A DNA stretch of 45,087 nucleotides from a virus. Where the stretch lies: the IMG/VR virus record IMGVR_UViG_3300044699_000065, positions 1 through 45,087 of that record, one strand, 5' to 3'. The position numbers and the translations under genes are program-made. Shown piece by piece: positions 8,458 through 19,600 of the stretch; position 1 is the stretch's first letter, and each line of letters opens with the position of its first letter. Under the pieces are notes generated by a model. It saw only the letters and a list, made by a program, of their open reading frames with translations. It had not been told where the DNA came from and made no database searches.

Positions 8458-10894
8458 ATGGCGACGCAAGGGCTCATCCAGCGCGCGTTCAGTGGCGGCG
8501 AGCTCGCGCCGGCGCTCCATGCGCGCGCCGATACCATCAAGTACGCAACCGGCCTCCGGCGCTGTCGGAATTTTCTGATTAAGCGCGGCGGCGGCGTGAC
8601 CAATCGGAAGGGCACGCGGTTCGTCGCCGAATGTAAGACGGGGAGTCCGTCGGTCGAGCTGTTCCCCTACTTTTCCGAGCGCGCCGGCGAGTCGATCTTG
8701 ATCGAGTGCGGCGTCGGGTACTTGCGCTTTTTTCAGAACGGGATCGCGGTCGAGGTCGACACCGTCGCGCCGTGGGACGCGGTCACCGACTACGTGCCGG
8801 GCGATGTCGCCTCGGCGGGCGGCGTGAACTATTGGGCGGTGATCGCGTCGACCAATCAAGTGCCGCCGGCCGCGACCTTTTGGGCGCCGCTCCCGGGCGA
8901 CCTGCTCGAGATTCCGCACGACTTCGGGAGTGACCTGCCGTATTGGAGTCAGAGCGGCCGCGTGATCACGCTCACGCACGAGGATCATCCGCCGATGGAG
9001 CTCACGTATCGGGCGCTGGCGCTGTGGTCGCTGACGCCGATCGTGACGACGCCGAGCATCGCGCCGCCGTCGAGTGTGGTGCTGGTCGGCGCGTCGGCGC
9101 TGGGCCTCGGCGTGCCGATTGTGGGGAACAGCGTCGCGAACCCGACCGTCGTCGACACGACGCCGGTCGCGCACGGCTACCTCGGCGGCGACTCCGTCAT
9201 CATTACCGGCGAGACCGGCTCGACGCCGACGATTAACGGCACATGGACGGTGACGCCGATCGACGCGACGCACTTCTCGATTCCGGTCAACGTGACGATC
9301 GCGGGCACCGGCGGGACGGCGACGCGCGTGAGTGTCGGCGTGCGGCATGCCGGCTACGTCGTCACGGCGGCGAAGATCGACACCTATGAAGAGTCCATCG
9401 CGAGCGGCCAGGTCGTGCTTGTCGGCGGCGTCGAGCCGACGATGGACAATCCGAACGTTATCACCTGGGCGCTGCAGGCGGATGCCGCGGAGTACTACGT
9501 CTATAGCGATCCGTACGGGAATGGCGTCTATGGCTACATCGGCACGGCGCTCCTCGGCGAGTTTCACGATCCCGGGCTGACGCCGGATTTTGACACGACG
9601 CCGCCGCTCGCCGTAACGCGCTTTGCGGCGACGGACGATTATCCGAAGGTGAGCGGCACGTATCAGCAGCGCCGGTTCTTCGGCTATACGAAGGCGACGC
9701 CCGACGGCGTCGACGCCTCGCGGACCGGGTTCCCCTCGAATTTCAGCATCTCGAGTCCGCTTCAGGACGATGACGCGCTCCGCTTTCGCATGGCGGCTAA
9801 TCAACACAATCCCGTCCGGCATCTCGTCGGCCTGAAGCAGCTCGTGATCCTCACCGATACCGGCGAGTGGTCGCTCGTCGGCATCCTGGCGCCGGGCAAT
9901 CTGCCGGGCGATCAGCAGCTCTGGTGCGGCAGTGCGGCGGTGAAGCCGGTCGTCGTCGGCAACGCGATCATCTATCTGCAGGCGCGCGGCTCGACCATGC
10001 GCGATGTCCAATTTGATCAGCAGGTCGAAGGCCTCGGCGGCCGCGATCTGACGATCTTCTCAAGTCATCTCTTTGACGGCCGCACGATCCGCGCGATGGA
10101 CTACGCGCAAACGCCCGACTCGATCGTCTGGGCGGTGCGCGATGACGGCGTGCTCCTGGGCCTCACGTATCTCCGCGAGCAGGACGAGTACGGCTGGCAT
10201 CGGCACGATACACAGGGCTGGTTCTGGGACGTGTGCGTCGTGCCGGAGGCCGCCGGCGACGCGGTCTATGTGATTGTCCGCCGCACGATCGGCGGCAGTA
10301 CCGTCCGGTACATCGAGCGCCTCGAGGCGCAAGCGATCGAGGTCTTCGATCGCGATGTGTTTTTCGTCGACGCCGGCCTGAGCTATGCCGGGACGCCGGT
10401 GACGAATATCGCCGGCCTCGAACACCTCGAGGGCGAAGTCGTCGCGGTCGTCGGCGACGGCGCGGTGATCTTCAACGGCGATCCGGCCGCGCCGCAGGCC
10501 GCGGCGTTTACGGTCACCGGCGGCACGCTGCCGGTCGCGCTGCCGGGCGCCTATGCGCACATCCACGCAGGGCCTCCCGATTCGCTTCGCCGAGCTCGAG
10601 ACCCTCGACCTCGACGTGCAGGGCTCGGACGTGCGCGGCAAGCTGAAGCGCACCGGTGGGCTCAACGTGCTCCTCGATGCGAGCTCGCGCGGCTTCCTGG
10701 CGGGCCCGGACCCGGGGCACCTCCTCCCCTACGTGCCGCCGGCCTACGAGCCGGCGAGTGACGCGTTCACCGGCCAGGTCGAGCTCAATCTCACCTCGGC
10801 CTTCACGCACTACGGGCGCGTGTTTATTCGCCAGGTTGATCCGCTCCCGCTGACGATCCTCGGCGTGCTGCCACAAGTGGAGCTCGGAGGCTGA
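8458..10894 (+). CDS. Tail tubular protein B-like nozzle protein (one frameshift)
   Basis: About 811 aa when a single extra base near 10567 (in GCAGGGCCTCCC) is ignored; up to there the frame is that of ATG 8458, then it continues in the next frame (GLPIRFAELETLDLDV...) to TGA at 10892-10894. MATQGLIQRAFSGGELAPAL-HARADTIKYATGL, RNFLIKRGGGVTNRKGTRFV, the central TYQQRRFFGYT, LVILTDTGEWSL, DGRTIRAMDYAQTPDSIVWAV and the final LPIRF segment are hallmarks of the podophage tail-nozzle protein (T7 gp12-type, widely called tail tubular protein B). Residues ~224-292 are a copy of the Ig-like module inserted in the upstream protein. Starts 2 bases after the previous stop with GGTAGG before ATG. The break is probably sequence error. 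Confidence 0.85.
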
Positions 10895-10896
10895 TG

Positions 10897-11235
10897 ATGA
10901 AACTCGCGAACATGAAACTCGATCCGGCCGCGCGGACGCCGACGTCGCAAGCGTATCCGGCGCCGCCGGATCAGCGGCCGATGTATCCGTACGGCCTCGA
11001 GCTCTCGCTCGATCAGGATGCGCTCAAGGCGCTCGGCCTCGTCGACGCGCTGCCGGCGGTCGGCGCGAGTCTGAAACTGTCGGCGCTCGTCGATGTGACC
11101 TCGGTCAGTGAGAACGAGAGCGCCGACGGCGGGAAGAGCTGCAACGTGCGGCTCCAAATCACCGACCTCGGGCTCGAGGCGAAGGCGGCGAAGAAGAGCG
11201 ACGCCGAAGTCATCTACGGCAAGGGGAAGGAGTAG
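10897..11235 (+). CDS. Capsid-staple-like small virion protein
   Basis: 112 aa. Two ATG codons stand at 10894 and 10897; GGAGG at 10886-10890 is better spaced for the second. MKLANMKLDPAAR, then YPYGLELSLDQDALKALGL, a VGASLKLSALVDVTSVSENES strand pair and NVRLQITDLGLE. This layout (short linear N-terminus, 'YPYGL-I-L', a small beta barrel with 'V-LQITDM-L') matches the small podophage proteins now named capsid staple proteins; the name is from family memory and the role in this phage is inferred. Overlaps the end of the nozzle gene, so it is translationally coupled to it. Confidence 0.7.
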   Translation: MKLANMKLDPAARTPTSQAYPAPPDQRPMYPYGLELSLDQDALKALGLVDALPAVGASLKLSALVDVTSVSENESADGGKSCNVRLQITDLGLEAKAAKKSDAEVIYGKGKE

Positions 11236-11238
11236 CAC

Positions 11239-11880
11239 ATGGCCGCGTTTACCACGATGGCGATCATCGCGATTATCGCCGCCTCGTCGTCGACGGCCGT
11301 CGGCGTCACCGGCACGGTGAAAGCGGCCGGGCGGCGAAGAAAGCCGGCGCGCTGCAGCGCGAGGCCTCCGAGTCCGAGGGGGAGCTCCAAGATTGGAACG
11401 CGCAAGTCGCGGACCTGCAGGCGACCGACGCGATCGCGCGCGGCGCCGAGGAGGAGGCGCGCTTTCGCTCGAGCGTGAAGGTGATGATCGGCGGGCAACG
11501 GACCGAGCTCGCCGGATCGAATATCGATGTCGGCTTCGGATCCGCGGTCGACGTGCAGGCCGATGTCGCGTACCTCGGCGAGCTCGACGCGCTCACGATC
11601 AAAACGAACGCGGCGCGCGAGGCCTGGGGCCTTCACCGTACAAGGCCAGGACCTCAAAAAGCGCGCGGTGATCACGCGGAAGGAAGGCGTCTATCTCGAG
11701 AAGGCCGGCAACGCCGCGAACACGGCGGCGAAGTGGTCCGCGGCGGGCCAGTTGATCGGGACGGGCTCGAACCTGCTCGCCTCGCGGTATGGGTTCTCGG
11801 GCGGCGGCACGGGGGCGCGGACGATCAGCGCGAGCCGGAGCTATCAATCGCCGGCGATGGCCGGGCCGGGGCTGGGGTAG
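11239..11880 (+). CDS. Internal virion protein, gp14-like (two frameshifts)
   Basis: AAGGAG 8 bases upstream of ATG 11239. The frame changes by -1 near 11329 (GGCCGGGCGG, probably lost G) and +1 near 11626 (CCTGGGGCC, probably extra G); after both it reads to TAG at 11878-11880, giving 213 aa. N-terminus is a hydrophobic helix (TTMAIIAIIAASSSTAVGV), then Ala/Glu-rich helices (ALQREASESEGELQ, DAIARGAEEEARFRS), a GSNIDVGFGSAVDV turn and LASRYGFSG near the end. This small, helical, membrane-active protein just before a larger helical one is the pattern of the first ejection protein of T7-type podophages, which helps build the trans-envelope channel. The match is to the general pattern, not to a specific sequence. 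Confidence 0.7.
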
Positions 11881-13619
11881 ATGGCGACTGTCCGCTCCTA
11901 CGGGCCGCGGAAAGGTCTCAACGGCCGCCTTGCCGGGCGTGCGGCGCCAGGCGAGCGAGACCGCGCTCTCGACGGGCGCCGGCGCCGCGGCCGCGGACGC
12001 CGCGAAGTGGCAAACGATCGGCGACGTCGCCGGCGGCCTGGCGCAGCACGCGAGCGCGATCGTCGTCGCCGAGCAGCAGCGCGCCGACGAGGTCGCGGTG
12101 ATGGAGGCGGAGAACGCGCTCGCGCGCTGGGAGAACACGCGCCTCTATGACAGCCAGCAGGGCGCGTTCCTCGTCAAGGGCAAGGACGCGATGCCCTTGC
12201 CCGAGACCGTCGGCGCCGAATACGAAGGCGTTGCGAGCGCGCTCGAGGCCGGCCTGCACACCGATCGGCAGCGCGCCGCGTTTGCGCAGGACGCGCGCGA
12301 AGCGCGGGCTCAATCTCGACCTGAACCTCCGCCGGCACGTCGCCGGCGAAATGCAGGAGTACGAGGCCGGGGAGCTCAAGGCCTTCGTCGGCAATGGCGT
12401 CGCAAGTGCGGTCGCGAACGCGCGCGATCCGCGGCGCGTCGGCGAGGAGCTCGCCGCGGTCACGGCGAAGATTACGGCGAGCGCGCCGCGCCTGGGCCTC
12501 GGGCCGGAGGCGACCGCGGCGGCGGTCGGCGCCGCGCGCACGCAGATTCATGTGGGCGTGATCGGCCGGCTCCTCGATACCGGCGACGATCAGAAAGCCG
12601 CGTTCTATTACCACGGCGACAAAGACACGCCGGGCGCGATGGCGCAGATCGACGGGAAGGCGCGCGGCGATATTGAGAAGGCGCTCGAGGCGGGCTGGCT
12701 TCGCGGCGAGTCGCAACGCGTGAGCGATGTCATCCTCGCGGCCGGCGGATCGCTCGACGAGCAGCGCGCGAAGGTGCGCGCGATCGAGAATCCGAAACTG
12801 CGCGACGCCGTGCAGGATCGCGTCGAGCACGAGGCCGTCGTGGCGGACCGCGTCGCGCGCGAGGCCGAGGAGGCGGACGCGAGCGAGGCGACGAACCTCA
12901 TCGAAAAGAGCGGCCGGTTCGATGCGATCCCGCCGTCGCTCCTGGCGCGGCTGCCGCTCGGCCTGCGCGGCTCGCTCCGATCGTACGCGCGCGCGAAGGC
13001 GGCCGGCGTGCCGGTCGAGACCGACCTGCCGACCTACTACAGCCTAATGACGAAGGCCGGCACGGAGCCGGAGGCCTTCGTCACGGAGAACCTCCTCAAG
13101 TATCGCGGGAAGCTCGACGAGCCGGAATTCAAGCAGCTCGCCAGTCTGCAGCTCGCGCTCCGCAACGGCGAGCGCAACAAGGTGGATAAGGATCTCGCCG
13201 GCTTCCGGACCAAGAGCGACATTCTCGAGGATTCGCTCGTGCAGTACGGCATCGACCCGAAAGCGAAGGCCGGCACGGCGGACGCGAACGCGATCGCGCA
13301 GCTCCGCCGCATGCTCGATCGCCGCGTCGAGGCGGATCAGGCCGGCGGCGTCAAGGTCGACAACGTCACGATCCAGGCACATCTCGACGCGCTCCTCGGG
13401 CAAGAGACCACCATCCCGGGCTCGTGGTGGAACATCTGGCCGGGCGGGAAGTCGTTCACCGATACGAAGGGCTCGCTGCTCAAAACGCCCGCCTCGGCGA
13501 TTCCTGAAGCCGATCGTAAAGTCTACGAGCAGGTCCTCGCGGAGTCGGGGCACGAGGTCACGCCCGCGACGGTGCTCGATCTGCACCTCGAGATCCTCGC
13601 CCGCCGCAAGAAAAAATAG
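11881..13619 (+). CDS. Internal virion protein, gp15-like (two frameshifts)
   Basis: ATG immediately follows the previous TAG. Two single-base insertions (near 11911 in GGAAAGG, near 12309 in GCGGGCTC) split it; joined, it gives 578 aa ending at TAG 13617-13619. MATVRSYGPRKVSTAALPGVR, ETALSTGAGAAAA, NTRLYDSQQGAFLVKGKDA, LNLDLNLRRHVAGEMQEYEAGEL, LLDTGDDQKAAFYY, and RRMLDRRVEADQ are sequences I associate with the long, almost all-helical internal virion protein of BPP-1/Bcep22-type podophages, which is ejected with the DNA. The remainder is charged helix with no enzyme motif. Lies between the gp14-like gene and the giant polyvalent gene, the usual order of the ejection module. Confidence 0.75.
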
Positions 13620-16600
13620 ATGCCCGGCAACCTCTACGACGAGGCGCTCGAGACCCTCAAGGGCACGCCGCCCGCCGGCGCCGGGCCCGGCCGCCGCGGC
13701 GCCGGTGGAGGCGCCGCTCGCGTCTGAAGCGCGCGATACGCTGCGCACGATGGACGACGCCGGGCCAGGCGCCGATCCGCCGCTCCCTCATGCAGAGCGT
13801 CGGCACGTCACCGGACGCGGCCGCGGAATATCAGACCCTCGGCAAACAGTACAACGTGCCGGCGAGTGTGGTCGGCCGGCATCTCGACGAGTACCGCAAG
13901 CGCGCCGCGGTCGACGCGCAACCCGATCGATCGGATCGCGACGGAAACGCCGCATACCGCGGCCTGGCTCGCCGAGCATCCGGAGCACGCGGCGGTCGCC
14001 GGCGACGACCTGGCGAACCTCGGCGCGCTCGAGTGGCTCGTCACGGCGCCGGGCCGCGCGCTGTCGCAAGGCATCAATCAGCTTCGGTTCGCGCAGCTCC
14101 GGAGTCAATCGATCCTCCGCGATCTGACGCGCGCCGAGGAGGATCAGCTTCAGGCGTATCAGTATCACGGCAACCTCGGCGGCAACCTGAGCGACGACAC
14201 CGGCGGCGTCGGCGGCTGGTTCAAGGGCGCGGTGACGGGCGCCATGCGCAATCTCCCCGAACATGGCCGGCGCGTCCCTGCAAGGCCTCTACTATGGCGC
14301 AGCCGCGTCGATCGCCGCGCTGCCGGCCGTCGGTGTGGCCGAAGGCGCCGGCGCCGTCGTGCCGGGCATCGGCGTCGTGCCAGGCGCGACGATCCTCACC
14401 GCGGCCGGGGCCGCCGGCACGATGTACGGCGCCGCGAAATTCAGCGCGGAGCTCGAGGCGGGGAATGCCTTCGAGGAATTTCTCGCGATGAAAGACGAGC
14501 ACGGGCAGCCGATGGAGAAGGACGTCGCGCGCGCCGCGGCGCTCGCCGTCGGCGGCCTGAACGGCGCGCTCGAGGTCGTCGGGCTCGAGGTCCTCGCGCA
14601 ATCGATCCCGGGGATCAAAACCCTGAAGGGCGCGCTCAGTCGGCGCGCGGTGCGCGAAGCGCTGAAGTCGCCGACGATCCGCGCGGCGCTCGGCGCGGCG
14701 GTGAAGAGCTACGGCGGCACGCTGGCGAAGGAGGCCGCCGTCGAGGTCACGCAGCGCGCGATCACGATCATGGGCGGCGAGCTCGGGAAGGCCGCCGGGA
14801 TGGCGGCGCCGGTCTATCGGACGGCCGGCGACGTCTGGGCGGATCTGACGCGCGAGTTTCTCGGCTCGGTTCAATCGTTCGGGCTGACGGTCCTGCCGGG
14901 CCCGCTGATCCAGATCGCGCAGCAGGCGCGCCAGGTGCAGGCCGCGCGGAATAACGAGGCCTTTTTTTACCGCGCTCGGGAAGGCGCGACGAATTCCAAA
15001 ACGCTCGCGCGCGCGCCCGAGGCCGTCCGCGATCTGATTACGCGCGCGACGAAGGACGGGCCGATTCAGAACGTGTTCATTCCGAGCGACACGTTTCAGA
15101 CGTACTGGCAGAGCAAGGGCCAGGATCCGGCCGTCATCGCGCAACGCCTGGGGATCGCGCGCGATGCGTACGAGCAGGCCGTCACGCTCCGGCAGGACCT
15201 CGCCGTGCCGACGGCGACCTATGCGACGACGCTCGCCGCGACCGAGCATCATTCATTTTTCGCGCGCGAGCTCCGGCTGCATCCGCACGATATGAACGCG
15301 CGCGAGGCCGACGCCTTTGAGGCGACCCTCGCGGCGCAGCCGCCGGCGGCGCCGCTGGCGCCCGGGCCCGCCGCGGAGGTGCATGCGCAGCTCGTGGCGG
15401 CGGCCGTGCGCGACCTCGGGCTCACGCCGGCCGTCGCCGAGAAGTACGCGACCCTCCACGAGGCCGCCTTCGGCACGCTCGGCGCGCGTGCGCTCGAGGA
15501 TCCCGTCGCGACGTTTAAGTGCGACGGGCCTGCAGCTCGAGCGGCCCGGCGTGACGCCGGTGCAGGCGCCGGCGCTCGCGGCCGAGCCGATCGCCGAGGC
15601 CGAGGTGACCGTGCCGGCGGAGACCCTCGGCCCGTACACTGGGACGGCAACCTTCTGGGGCTATGAGCCGGGCCCGACCGGCGAGCCCATCGCGAAGTAC
15701 ACGGTCCAGACCGAGAGCGGGCCGACGCAGCTCGCCGGGCCGGACCTCGAGGCGCGCGGCTTCGCGCTGCCGGCGACGCCGGCGTTCTCAGGGATTCAGG
15801 TCACCGGCGGACGAATTGCGCCGGCGGGCGATCGCGGCGCAGACTAAGGCGAGGGAGCAGACCGATGCTGACACCGGAACAGATCGCGCAGGCCCGGGAG
15901 CTGGTGAAGAGCGGCGTATTGCCGTCCGTCGCGTTGAGACAAGTACTCCGGTCAGCCGTCGGACGACCGTCCAATCCGGACCGAACGCCGGACGCGTCCG
16001 GTTTGTCGCCGAGTCCGCCGCCGAGCGCGACGCCCGACGCGCCGAACACTACGCCGACGTCTTCGACGCCGTCCTCGCCGCCGCTCGCGAGCACGATCCC
16101 GCCGTCGATCCCGTAGCGCTGCAAGCCGAGGTGGATCAGCGCGTCGCGCTCGCCGAGAGTCTCGACGAGGACTACCGCGAGAGCGGTCACAATCCGCGGA
16201 CGCTCCTCGAGGCGATCGCCGCCGCCGGCGGCCTGAGCCTCTCTGCGGAAGAGGGTACGGCGCACCGCACGGCCGGCATGAGCGGCGAGCTCCGCTGGAT
16301 CCGCGAGGGGCAGCTCGGGCCGTTCGGCAGCTACGCCGGCGTCCGTGGCGTCTTCCAAAACGTGATACACGCGGCGGCTCGGGCCTGGCGCGGACCGGCC
16401 TCGGGCTCGACGATATGCTGCAGGCGCTCCGCCAGGATGCGCGCTTCGCGTATCTCGAGGACGTCAACGATCTGCTCGCCGCGCTCGAGGACGTCGCGCG
16501 GCTGACCGAGGACCTCGACGCGAAGGGCGCGGTCACGTTCCCGGGCACCGCGGAGCTCGCGAGCCTCGCCGGCGTCAATCAGGCGCGGATCTGGTGGCGG

Positions 16601-19600
16601 GCGCCGACGGACACGGAGCTCGGGCAAGGGCTGTTCGATGACACGCCGCCGACGCTGAAGCTGCACGTCGGCTCCCGCCTCTCGATCAAGGGCAAGGTCT
16701 GGGTCGTCGCACCGCAGGGGGAGAAGGGCTCCGCGGTGCGGAATGGGACGGTGCACCTCGTCGCGCCGGAGCGCGTCGGGCAAGAGCCGCTCGGCGGCGA
16801 GCTCCTCTCGATGACGGTGAAGGAGCTCGCGCGCCTCTACGGCGCCGGCACGCTGGCGGCGGTCGATACGCTCGACACCGGTGAGCAGCAGCCGCGGCTC
16901 CCGGGCGACACCGGCGCGGCGCGCGACGCGGAAGTCGCGACGCCCGCATTCGAGGCGCCCTTCGCGCTGACGTCCGAAGCGTCGACGCGGAAGGGCAAAC
17001 AGACCTCGCTCTTTCAATCCGCCTATCACGGCTCGCCGCATGAGTTCGAGAAGTTCTCGCTGCATGCGATCGGCACGGGCGAAGGCGCGCAGGCGTACGG
17101 GTGGGGCCTCTATTTCGCGTCGCGCCGGGAAACAGCCGAGTACTACCGCGATACGGTCTCGCGGCACGGCTCTCCGGGCTGCCGTTCACGACCGCAACCT
17201 ATCAAGGCGTCGATTACCAGTCGGGCTTCTCGCGCGGCAACCTCCTCTATAACATCGCGACGCACGGCGTCCGGCAGACCGAGCTCGATCTCGAGCGGAG
17301 TATCCGGTTTAATGAAAGCTACGCGCCGACGATGGCGGCGCTCTACAAGATCGATCTCGAGTTTGTGCGGCGCGTCGATCCCGCCGACATTACGGTCAAC
17401 GGGAAGGGCCGCGTCTACACGGTCGAGATTCCCGAGGACGAAGATTTCCTCGCCTGGGATAAGCCGGCCTCGCAACAGAGCCCGAAGGTGCAGGCGGCGC
17501 TTCGCGCGCTCGGCGTGACGTGGGCCGAGGCGACGTATCCAACGCTCGAGGAGGCGACGGGCGAGCTCGAGCGACGGATCAAGCACAACGCCTCTGTCGC
17601 GCAGGGGTGGGGCACGATCGGTACGGATATGGGCGACCTGCTCGCTGAAGGCCTGGCGCTGGCGCGCGCCGGCAACGAGGGCGCTTTTCGCGCGTGGTAC
17701 GACGTCCAGAAGAATCAAATGGGGCACACCGACCTCGATCCGAGGGGGAGCGCGATCTATACGGCGCTCTCCTACGGGCACTCGCGCGAGGTCACGATTC
17801 AGTCGTCGGTCGGACCGTATAGCGGGATGCAACCGAGCGCGCAGGCGGCCAGTGAGGCGCTCGCCGCGCTCGGCGTGGCCGGCATCCGGTATCTCGACGG
17901 GAACAGCCGTACCGCCGGCGAGGGCTCGAGCAATTACGTCGTCTTCGATGATCGCCTCGTCGACATTACCGAATTTTTCCAATCCTCCCGCCCGACGAAT
18001 CTCGAGCAGCTCGAGGCCGACGGCTACGATCTGACGCGCCAGTACTATCACCAGACGGCCGCGGCCGCCGTCGAAGCGATTACAACCGAAGGCTTCGATC
18101 TGACGAAGGCGCGCGCGCGGCTCTCGGACGAACAAGTGCCGGACGGCGTGTTTCTCAAGCCCGATCAGAAGAACATCGGCGTCGGCGCGACCGGCCTGCC
18201 AGGTGACGAGGTCGCGCAAGTGCCGGTGTTTCTCCGCATAGGGAAAACGTGGAAGTTTGCCGATCGCGCGGCGCTCGAGCGCAACCTCAGCCAGGATCCC
18301 GAATACGCCGAGCTCGTCGCCGAGGCGCGCGCCTATGACAAGGCGCAATCGGTCGAGTTCGATCGGATCTGGAATGAGATGCGCGAGCTCGACAAAACCG
18401 ACGGCGGCCGCGAGCATAAGGCGCACAAGCTCGAGGTGGGCCTCGACGCGTTCATGGATGAATGGAAAGAGGGCAACGTCGAGCGCGCGACGGTTGCCCC
18501 GCGCGCGCGCGACGGCGCTCCTGAAAGCGGAAGGCGTCGAAACAGTCATTCTCGAGAAGGATCAAGGCGGCTTTAATCGGGTGACGCAGACCATCATCGC
18601 GATCGGGCAGAATCAGATCGCGCTCGCGAACCCGGGGCAGGAGCGCGTCCTGTTTCAGCCGGCGGTCGTCGCGCCGCCGTTCTATTCCCGCCTCACGCGC
18701 ACGGTGACCGAGTCGACGCTCGCGAAGGCCTCCGGTGCGCAGTGGCAGGCGACGATCAAGAACGCGAAGATCGGCACGAACAAAGACGAGTTCGCGTACG
18801 CGAAGCTCGAGGACCTCGAGCCCGGCACGGTCTATACGAAGGCGGACGTGCTCGCGTACCTGGCGGCGAACACGCTCGAGGTGACGCCGGTCATCCTCGA
18901 GGGGGAAGGCAACGGCTTCGAGGCGGAGGTCGACGACGACGCGGTCGAACAGGAGGCGGAGTACCTGCGCGAGGCGTTCATCAACGACAAGATGGACGAC
19001 TACGAAGACGACGGCGACGACGGCGTCGGCCAGGCGGAGGCGCGCTATAACGAGGACGAAGAACAATGGGAGGCCTTCGTCGGTGACGAGGACGTCGGCG
19101 GCTACTACACGAGCGAGCGGCGGGCGCAGCAGGCGGCCGACGAGCGGGCGGACGAGCTCCGCGACGCCGGGCGCGACGCGCGGGAGCGCGCCCATCGCGA
19201 ATGGCTCGAGGGGAAATACGACGTCGATTACTTCCGCGACGAGGCGCGCGAGCGGCTCGAGGAGCAGGCGCGCGAGGACAATCCGGAGGTCGACAACCCG
19301 AACGCGACGCACTACGGCGAGTATGTCGAGCCGGGCGTCGCGCAGGATTATAAGGAGGTGTTTCTCACCGTCGGCGACGTCGTGGCGAAAACCCCATACC
19401 CCGGCGATGCCTACGTGATTACGGAAGTGCCGGACGGCGACGCGGTTGCGTATGACGTCACGCAGGCCCGCGACAATTTCCATCGGCGCGTCGAGACTCT
19501 GGCGGAGGCGAACCGCCTCGTCGCCGCGGCGAAGCGTTCGATCGCGAACATGGTCGAGGTGCGCGGACCTGGCACGACGGGCACGACCCGTACGACGGCA

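Noticed and set aside
8359-10011. Long Arg-rich open frame on the minus strand under the nozzle gene (others at 3653-5152, 6053-7648, 21210-23690)
   Set aside because: Antisense shadows of G/C-rich genes: Arg/Asp/His-rich composition, no ribosome sites, and the opposite strand encodes recognised proteins.
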